Below, in pieces: positions 8,944 to 15,300 of a DNA stretch of 64,000 bases. The notes below the pieces were generated by a model, which was not told the DNA's origin, did not search any database, and worked only from the letters and a program-made list of their open reading frames with translations. The stretch comes from Microbacterium flavescens (GTDB lineage Bacteria > Actinomycetota > Actinomycetes > Actinomycetales > Microbacteriaceae): NCBI RefSeq assembly GCF_018588945.1, contig NZ_JAFIWA010000007.1, positions 62,001-126,000 of the forward strand, in the 5' to 3' direction. The translations under genes and the position numbers were made by a program. The number at the start of each line of letters is the position of its first letter. The first letter of the stretch is position 1.

Positions 8944-8980
8944 GCCCGGATCCGGGCGTACCTGAAATCCGATTCAGGTA
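8944..8980. promoter_or_regulatory. operator candidate before the liv operon
   Basis: Positions 8959-8980 form a perfect 8-bp inverted repeat, TACCTGAA and TTCAGGTA, around the 6-bp spacer atccga. Next to it, 8944-8957 is a perfect 14-bp palindrome, GCCCGGATCCGGGC. Both lie 33-69 nt before the ATG of the binding-protein gene, where a repressor would block transcription. Size and symmetry are as expected for a TetR dimer site, and a TetR gene is in the operon. The weak -10-like TACATT upstream (minus strand, about 8987-8992) would put the repeat over the transcription start. Assignment to this TetR protein is inference. Confidence 0.55.
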
Positions 8981-9081
8981 GTGGTAAATGTACGAAGCGC
9001 GTGGCTCGCGGTCAAGTCGAGGCGGACGTGCGGGCCGCGTCGTTATCGAATCGGGACCGAGCCAGCCCCTCCCGCCCCCGG

Positions 9082-9111
9082 TCGTTGAGCGAGCGAAGCG
9101 AGACGAAACGC
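9082..9111. repeat. dispersed GAGCGAGCGAAGCGAGACGAAAC-type repeat, copy 1
   Basis: A short self-complementary-rich motif containing GAGCGAGCGAAGCGAGACG lies between the liv operon and the next gene. A related copy in the opposite orientation lies at 50287-50317 behind the integrase. Motifs of this type are scattered through actinobacterial intergenic regions (recalled, not checked). Confidence 0.5.
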
Positions 9112-9125
9112 CCCACCCCTGACGC

Positions 9126-9962
9126 TCACCTCAAGTACGCGTCCACGAGCAGCGTCCCCCGAATCTCACGCAGAACGTCGACGAGCCGTTCCAGGCCCCG
9201 ACGCCCGATCGACGAGAGCTGCAAGTCGAACGGGCCGAGCGGCTCCAGCCGCCCGGTTCGAATGCGCACGACCTCCCACCCGGCGCTGCGCAGGGTGCGG
9301 TCCTTGCGTCGGTCGGCATCCTCCCGCTTGCCGACGTGCTCGAGCCCGTGCCGGCCGGTGCTGTCGTATTCGATTGCGACGCGAAGCTCGGGCAGGAGGA
9401 TGTCGGGCCAGACCTCGAGGTGGTCGAAGAACGGGCGCGACACCCGCACGGCGTTGAGCCCGGTGGTCACCTCCAACCGCGCGAACACGTCGACGCGGAG
9501 CTGCGCCTCGACGGCCGACGCGGGTCGCGGCGCGCATAAGCTGGCGAACGGCTCGCCGGTCGGCAGGTCGGGCGTCTTCGGGCACAGCGCGCGAAGCGGG
9601 CGCGGAGGCTTCGCGCGTCGGGGCGCGGCCACGGGGCGACCGAGGGTCGCGACCGGGGCGCGCGCAGCTGTCGAGCACTCCGGGCACCAGGCCGAGCGGC
9701 GGCGCTCGCGTCCGGGGCGGTTGCGCTGCTCCGCCGGTGTCGCGGCGAAGCAGTGCCCGGCTTCGCACTGCCACAGGAGAAGCACGTCGGCCGCCGGCGG
9801 GATCTGCGTGAGCGTGATCCCGGCGTTGAGCTCGGGGTGGTACTGGCGGATGAGCGCGGGGTACGGCGCCCACGCCTCGCGGTAGGTGCCGACGGCGTAC
9901 GGCACGTCGGCACCGCGCGAGAACTGGCGCCTCGCCCACCACAGTTCGACCCGCTCCGCCAT
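9126..9962 (-). CDS. zinc-ribbon protein with Vsr/PD-(D/E)XK-like nuclease domain
   Basis: A 278-residue protein of unknown function. The N-terminal half carries two metal-binding pairs, CEAGHCF at about 66-72 and CPEC at about 93-96, as in the zinc-ribbon repeats fused to small endonucleases. The C-terminal part reads LRVAIEYDSTGRHG...DRRKDRTLRSAGWEVVRIR, which matches the core of Vsr/DUF559 endonuclease-like domains: a catalytic Asp in EYD and a charged strand with a basic residue after a helix of Asp/Arg/Lys. It is a single gene with no methylase near. It may be a DNA-repair or defence nuclease; the role is not known. Confidence 0.7.
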   Translation of the reverse strand: MAERVELWWARRQFSRGADVPYAVGTYREAWAPYPALIRQYHPELNAGITLTQIPPAADVLLLWQCEAGHCFAATPAEQRNRPGRERRRSAWCPECSTAARAPVATLGRPVAAPRRAKPPRPLRALCPKTPDLPTGEPFASLCAPRPASAVEAQLRVDVFARLEVTTGLNAVRVSRPFFDHLEVWPDILLPELRVAIEYDSTGRHGLEHVGKREDADRRKDRTLRSAGWEVVRIRTGRLEPLGPFDLQLSSIGRRGLERLVDVLREIRGTLLVDAYLR

Positions 9963-10051
9963 GCCGGCACGTTAGCGCCGACCTCCCCCATCGGATGTCG
10001 GTGGTCGCGCCGTACGCTGGATCATCGGCCGGCGGAGGGGAAGCCGGCCAG

Positions 10052-10357
10052 GTGACGAAGAACAGGCGCTACGAGGCGCACTACGACGCGCTCAACGATC
10101 AGCGCATCGCGCAGACTGCGGCGCATCTGTCCCCTTGCACACTCCCGAGCACGGCCTACGGCCCCGAGCCGATCCGGTGGGCGCCGCGCGACCGCCAGCC
10201 CGCGGTGTGGGCATGGATCAGCTGGAAGGATGCTCCGGCCAGCCGTGTCGCCGCGGTGGCGGCCGGCTGGAACGACCGCGTTGTGATCGTCGAGTGGGAG
10301 GCGGCGGGCGGCCGTCGGAGCGTCGTGGTGTGGCGCAACGCCGTCTCCCGGCGCTGA
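10052..10357 (+). CDS. hypothetical protein, about 101 residues
   Basis: Not recognised. The GTG at 10052 has the strong ribosome-binding sequence GGAGGGG about 14 nt before it, and the product starts VTKNRRYEAHYDALNDQRIAQ. It has a basic N-terminus, a Trp-rich middle (RWAPRDRQPAVWAWISWKDA) and ends VVVWRNAVSRR. No signal peptide, membrane segment or catalytic motif is visible. An ATG-type start 57 nt upstream is also open but lacks a clear site. It is followed by a hairpin (10383-10407). A small soluble actinobacterial protein is the most that can be said. Confidence 0.55.
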   Translation: MTKNRRYEAHYDALNDQRIAQTAAHLSPCTLPSTAYGPEPIRWAPRDRQPAVWAWISWKDAPASRVAAVAAGWNDRVVIVEWEAAGGRRSVVVWRNAVSRR

Positions 10358-10382
10358 GGCGCTGCTGCCCCGAGACGAGGAA

Positions 10383-10407
10383 AGAGCGGCCCGTCCGGGA
10401 CCGCTCT
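10383..10407. terminator. intrinsic terminator hairpin
   Basis: AGAGCGG at 10383 pairs with CCGCTCT ending 10407, with an inner CCCG/CGGG. It lies between a rightward gene and the leftward tRNA-Lys gene, so it may serve both. Confidence 0.6.
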
Positions 10408-10413
10408 GCTCTG

Positions 10414-10489
10414 TGGTGCACCCCCTGGGACTTGAACCCAGAACCCACTGATTAAGAGTCAGTTGCTCTGCCGATTGAGCTAGAGGTGC
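10414..10489 (-). tRNA. tRNA-Lys (anticodon CTT)
   Basis: The minus strand folds as a full cloverleaf: acceptor GCACCTC with GGGGTGC, D-arm AGCTCAATCGGCAGAGC, anticodon arm ACTGA-CTCTTAA-TCAGT with anticodon CTT, and T-arm GTTCAAGTC. CCA is encoded at 10416-10414. The gene reads AAG codons, which dominate lysine in a GC-rich genome. No integration remnant is seen at its 3' end. Confidence 0.95.
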
Positions 10490-10582
10490 GTGATTCGCAA
10501 GAGGCGAACCGAGGGTCAACATTAGCATCACGATTGCGTCACCGGAAATCGAGGCCACCGTGAGCCGGATATCCTTGTCGGT

Positions 10583-11413
10583 GTGACCTCCCCCTCGTCG
10601 ACGCCGCTCTTCAACGCGCCGTTCGAGGGCGATCTGCAGCCCGATCTCGAGCTCGCATTGCAGCTCGCGGATGCCGCGGACGCAGCATCCATGAGTCGCT
10701 TCGATGCGGCAGATCTCGAAGTGAACCTCAAGGCCGACGCGAGTCACGTGACCGAGGCCGACCTGGCGACCGAGCGGGCGATCCGCGCCGTGCTCCAGAC
10801 CGAGCGACCCTCCGACGGAGTGTTCGGCGAAGAGTACGGCGTCACCGGCGACTCGCATCGGCAGTGGATCATCGACCCGATCGACGGCACCGCCAACTAC
10901 CTCAAAGGCATCCCGATGTGGACGACGCTCATCGCGCTCGCGATCGACGGCGTTCCCCGCGTCGGTGTCGCCAGCCAGCCCGCCATCGGACGGCGATGGT
11001 GGGCGGCGACCGGCCTCGGCGCATGGACCAACACGCCATCGGGTGAGCCGCGCCGCCTCGCCGTCTCGTCCGTCGACTCGATCGCCGCCTCCAGCGTCAG
11101 CTTCCAGAGCATGGGCCAGTGGCGGGATGCCGGCAAGCTGGGCGCGCTCGAGCGTCTCACTTCGTCGGTCTGGCGCGATCGCGGCTACGGCGACACCTGG
11201 CCGTACATGCTCCTCGCCGAGGGGCGCCTCGAGTTCGTGGCGGAGTTCGGCGTGAAAGAGTACGACATCGCCGCGCTCGTCCCCATCGTCACCGAGGCCG
11301 GCGGCCGCTTCACCTCGTTCGACGGCCACGACTCGCTCTCGGAGCGCTCCTCGCTCGCCACCAACGGCGTGCTGCACGACGACTTCCTCCAGCTCCTGCA
11401 CGCCAACGGCTGA
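10583..11413 (+). CDS. inositol-monophosphatase-family phosphatase, probably histidinol-phosphatase
   Basis: A 276-residue Mg2+-dependent phosphatase. The metal site is intact: GEEYG supplies the first Glu and WIIDPIDGTANY gives the DPIDGT motif (Asp, Asp). The third metal-binding Asp is in EYDIAALVPIVTEAGG. The usual Trp before that Asp is Tyr. Actinobacterial HisN and inositol-1-phosphatases share these motifs, so either is possible; no other histidine genes are nearby. The GTG start at 10583 is the only plausible one after the tRNA gene upstream. It may be co-transcribed with the lipoprotein gene 38 nt downstream. Confidence 0.85.
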   Translation: MTSPSSTPLFNAPFEGDLQPDLELALQLADAADAASMSRFDAADLEVNLKADASHVTEADLATERAIRAVLQTERPSDGVFGEEYGVTGDSHRQWIIDPIDGTANYLKGIPMWTTLIALAIDGVPRVGVASQPAIGRRWWAATGLGAWTNTPSGEPRRLAVSSVDSIAASSVSFQSMGQWRDAGKLGALERLTSSVWRDRGYGDTWPYMLLAEGRLEFVAEFGVKEYDIAALVPIVTEAGGRFTSFDGHDSLSERSSLATNGVLHDDFLQLLHANG

Positions 11414-11451
11414 TCCCCTTCCGCCCGATCCCCTCCCCCGGAGACCGCACG

Positions 11452-12036
11452 ATGATCCCCCCACGTCACCGTCTCGGCGCCGGCGCCGCGTTCGTCCTCG
11501 CCGCCACGGTGCTGCTGACCGCCTGCGCGGCGAGCCCCCCGGCCGCCGCGCCCAGCGGTCCACCCACTCCCGCCGCGACCACACCGCCGCCCGAACCATC
11601 GAGCACGCCCGCGCCCGAGCCGTCGCCCGACGACGACCCCACGTGCGAGACGCTCATCGGCGAGTCCGTCGTCGCGGACTTCCAGAGCCTGGGCTGGACA
11701 TCGCAGGCGGAGCCGTTCTACATCGGCAGCTTCGAGGTCGCCGAGGGGCTCCAATGCGTCTGGGCCGACTTCGAAGGCCCCGCAGGTGACCACGGGCAGA
11801 TGTTCGGGTGGGCCCGCATCTCCGAAGAGGACGCCACGTCGACGCAGGCGGAGCTCGTCCGGCAGGGGTGGATCCGGGAAGAAGGACCCGAGGGCGTCTA
11901 CATCACTGAGAGCTCCGACACCACGGTCGCGACCGACGATGAGGGCTACGGCATGACGTACTTGTTCGCCGCAGGGTGGGTCAAGCTCGCCGACACCAAG
12001 CAGGGCCTGCTGCTCATCGAGTGGCCGAAGGGCTGA
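11452..12036 (+). CDS. secreted lipoprotein of unknown function
   Basis: A 194-residue protein. The signal peptide MIPPRHRLGAGAAFVLAATVLL ends in lipobox LTAC, followed by a Pro/Ala/Ser linker of about 45 residues. The mature domain starts CETLIGESVVADFQSLGW, includes EGLQCVWADF and ends in LLLIEWPKG; the two cysteines could form a disulphide. This looks like a small extracytoplasmic domain found in several actinobacterial lipoproteins, function unknown. A longer in-frame reading to 11119 crosses the phosphatase gene and is not real. It ends just before the strong hairpin at 12045-12084. Confidence 0.75.
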   Translation: MIPPRHRLGAGAAFVLAATVLLTACAASPPAAAPSGPPTPAATTPPPEPSSTPAPEPSPDDDPTCETLIGESVVADFQSLGWTSQAEPFYIGSFEVAEGLQCVWADFEGPAGDHGQMFGWARISEEDATSTQAELVRQGWIREEGPEGVYITESSDTTVATDDEGYGMTYLFAAGWVKLADTKQGLLLIEWPKG

Positions 12037-12044
12037 CAGCGGAA

Positions 12045-12084
12045 GGCGGAGGGCTGATCTGTTCTGAGCAGATCGCCCTCCGCC
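12045..12084. terminator. strong bidirectional-type terminator hairpin
   Basis: GGCGGAGGGC (12045-12054) pairs with GCCCTCCGCC (12075-12084); inside it GATCTG pairs with CAGATC, loop TTCTGAG. It closes the lipoprotein gene. The rest of the interval up to the peroxidase gene (12085-12312) holds no gene that can be supported. Confidence 0.85.
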
Positions 12085-12312
12085 TCCTTCACCAGCGGGT
12101 CGTCACACGCGGGGGTAGGGACCTCTGGGAGAGGTGACGTATGTCGGCCTCCGGACGTCGCCGTGGGGTTGGCGAGAGTTCCGGTGCCTGGGGGTAGCAG
12201 ACCAGCGGCTTCGCCATCGCCGCCGATCAGGCCCTGGCCTGCCGGTGACAGCTCGACGTTCGAGACATCGGCTGCGGTCGTGAGTTCGGGTTGAAAGCAG
12301 TGGGTGAGTAGC

Positions 12313-12355
12313 CCGCTGCCCCCGGGGACCCGAGAGGGTCACCCGGAGGCAGCGG
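12313..12355 (-). terminator. terminator hairpin of the peroxidase gene
   Basis: CCGCTGCC (12313-12320) pairs with GGCAGCGG (12348-12355), with inner CCGGG/CCCGG and ACCC/GGGT stems. It lies 10 nt beyond the stop of the large leftward peroxidase gene. There is no long T run, so rho-independent strength is uncertain. Confidence 0.7.
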
Positions 12356-12364
12356 ACGTTCTCG

Positions 12365-15300
12365 TTATGGTGCTGGCGGAGTAGCCGCCACAGGGCTGGT
12401 GCTGTTCGCAACCACGAACTGCTGCGCTTCCGAGCCGTCCTGGTAGCCGACCGTTACACGGATCCAGCGGCCGAGGTCGGCGTTAGTCGGAGCGTAGACG
12501 TTGTTCGTCTGCGGCGGCAGGTAGCCAGTCCAGTCCGCCTCGGTGGCGGTTGCGGGATCGACTGCGGAGGACTCCCAGAGGTACGTGAGCACGGTCTCCT
12601 CGAAGATGCCATCCGGGTCCGTCGGGCTCCCCGCCGCGATCGGCTGTCCTACCGATGGTGCGGCGACCGTGAAGGTCAGTGCACCGTTGAATTGGACATC
12701 CGCCACCTGTGCGGTCGACACGGCACGTTCCGCGGTGCGGAACTCACCGTCCGCGGCGAGGTAGCTCACCGTGACCCTCAGGAACTGGCCGACCGCCTCC
12801 TGCGTGGGGACGTACGTCGGAGACACCTGGTTCAGCGACAGCACCTCCCACTCGCTGACGGTGTCGACCGTGTCACCCTCGCCGGCCCACCACGTGTAGC
12901 GGACGTTGGTGGCGCCCGCGTCGACGTCCTCGGTCCACGGGATGGTGCGAGCCGCGTCGCTCCAGAGGAGCGCCGTCACCGGCCCGCCCTCGGTCGGCGT
13001 CGTGGGCTGCATCGTCGCGAACGCCGTCTGGACACAGGAGACCAGTTGACCGTTGACGATGTTGGCGCAGCCGTCTGCGAACTGCAGACGCTCGAACCCG
13101 CGGAGGACGTCGACGCCGTCGCTCTCCTCGGCCTCCTGCACCGCCGTGTGCTCGACCCGCCAGTAGCCGGATCCCGCGAAGCCCATCTCCGTCACCGTGT
13201 AGGCGTCGAAGACGTCGTTGTACTGCGCGATGTCCAGCGAGGCCGGGTTGGTGTCGTACGTGATGTCACGGACGATGTCGATCGCGCCCGGGTTCAGCGT
13301 TCCGGCGAACACGGCGGCCTGCAGCTGCGAAGCACTGTTGAAGTACTGGTAGTTGCCTTCGGTACCCGTCCGGAGACGCACGCGGAGCATCGCGTCGCCG
13401 TCGAGGTAGTCGTTGCCGCCACGTCCTTCGATCGTGTCGTTTCCGGGACCGCCGATCATCACCTTGTGGACACCGTCCGCGTCGATCTCAGGAGCGTCGC
13501 GCATGATCGGGAGCGTGAAGTCCCCGATTGCCACGCCGTTCACGACCGGCTTCAGCATGTCCTCGAAGCCGTCGACCAGGTCGAGCGATGCCTGCGTTGC
13601 CTTGTGGAGCGGGAGCTCGCTGACCGTCGTCGCGTCGTCCGGCTCTTTGATGGGCCCCCGCAGGGTGTCGTTCCCCGATCCGCCGGACAGCGCCTCCAGG
13701 AGGTCGTAACGCGACGCAAGCTGGTTCTGCGTCTCGAAGACCGCGTTGAAGGACCAGTCCGAGGTGACGTTCGCCGTCTGACCGTAGTAGGTCAGCCAGT
13801 CGAACCCGAGGTTGCCCAGGTGACGGTCGGTGCCGACGGCAGCTCCGACGATGATGTCGTCGCCGCCCTCGCCCTCGATGTCGTCGTTTCCGAGCTTGCC
13901 GATGACCACGTCGTTGCCACCCAGAGTGTCGTTCTGGGCCTGATCGGCGTTGTCTCCCTGGAGGAGGTCGGCGTGGCTGGATCCTTCGACCCAGTCATCG
14001 TGCTCACCGCCGAAGACCGTGGTGCGACCGGAGGTTCCGAGAACGATGTCGTCGCCCAGCCCGGCGAAGATCGTCGAACCGTCACCGCCACCGTTCATCA
14101 CGAAGTCGTCTCCGCTGCCGGCGATCCCGAGGTCAACACCGGGTCCGACGTTCATCGCGTCGTTGCCCTGCTTGCCCTTCAGGTTGTCGTCACCGAACGA
14201 ATCCGTGAGGATGTCGTCACCCTTGCCGCCGACGAGCGCGTCGTTACCCGACCCGCCCTCGATGCGGTCGTTGCCTTCGTAGCCCCAGATCGAGTCGTCA
14301 CCCTCGTCACCCCGGATGTTGTCGTTGTTCGGGGTGCCGTGGATCTCGACGTGCTCATCACCCTGCCAACGCCACTGTCCGCTGATCAGGCTGAGTCCCG
14401 GCTCGCGCTGGGCCGCCGGCAGGGCTGCCTGCTCGGCGATGTCGAGCACCGGATCCTGCAGAGCGAAGATGTCGGCCGGCAGGTGCGACGCATCCGTATT
14501 GCGCTGGATGATGTCCGAGAACGTGTTGCCCTCGAGAGCGGCAAACAGTTGCTCTCCCTGGTTGCGGAACAGGTAGTAGAACCGGTCACCGAACTGGAGG
14601 TTCTCCAGCTGCGTCTCGAACACGAAGTTGAACGTCGATCCGAGCATTCCGCCGAACGGATCGAGCCGTTCTGCCAGTCCGCCCATCCAGAAGTCCACGT
14701 TGTTCAGGCCGGTCTCCTTGTTCGCCCACGCGCCGGTGCTGAACATGAAGTTCAGTCGGTCGGCCGGCGGGCTGAGTGGCTCGGGTGCGAAGGCAGCGAG
14801 AGCCGCCTCGACTCCGGTGCTGACGACGCCGGTACCACCCAGGATGAAGATCCGTCCGGGGTTGAGCTCGCCGATCATCTGCCGAAGCGCCGGCGTGAGA
14901 CCCGTCGGCGGAACGAGCAGAAGCGGAGCGCCGTTGACACCTGCCGCCGGGGTCGCCGTCAGCGCGTCGGGGAAGTTGGCCCCCGTTGCGAGGTACAGCG
15001 TCTCCGCTCCGTTCGGGAAGAAGTGATCCACGATGCTCATCGCCGTCTCGTAGCGAGTGGCACCACCGAGGCGCACGACCCTTCCGTCCGTGTAACTGCG
15101 CAGCTGGCTCGCGACCTGCGACGACACCGCACCGGTGCCACCGAGGACCACGATCTCCGTCGCGTCGAGCCGCGCCAGGGCGGTGCGGGTCGCTGCGGGG
15201 ATGGAGTTGCGGTGAACGAGCAGAATCGCCGCTCCCTGATCCGCCGCGACTGCCGCGCCGGCGAGGGCGTCCGGGAAGTTCATGCCGTCGGCGATGAACA

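Noticed and set aside
13800-14340. Repeated pattern that could be read as a CRISPR or tandem array
   Set aside because: The repeats encode calcium-binding nonapeptides of the peroxidase and vary between units. No direct identical repeats with spacers were seen anywhere in the window.
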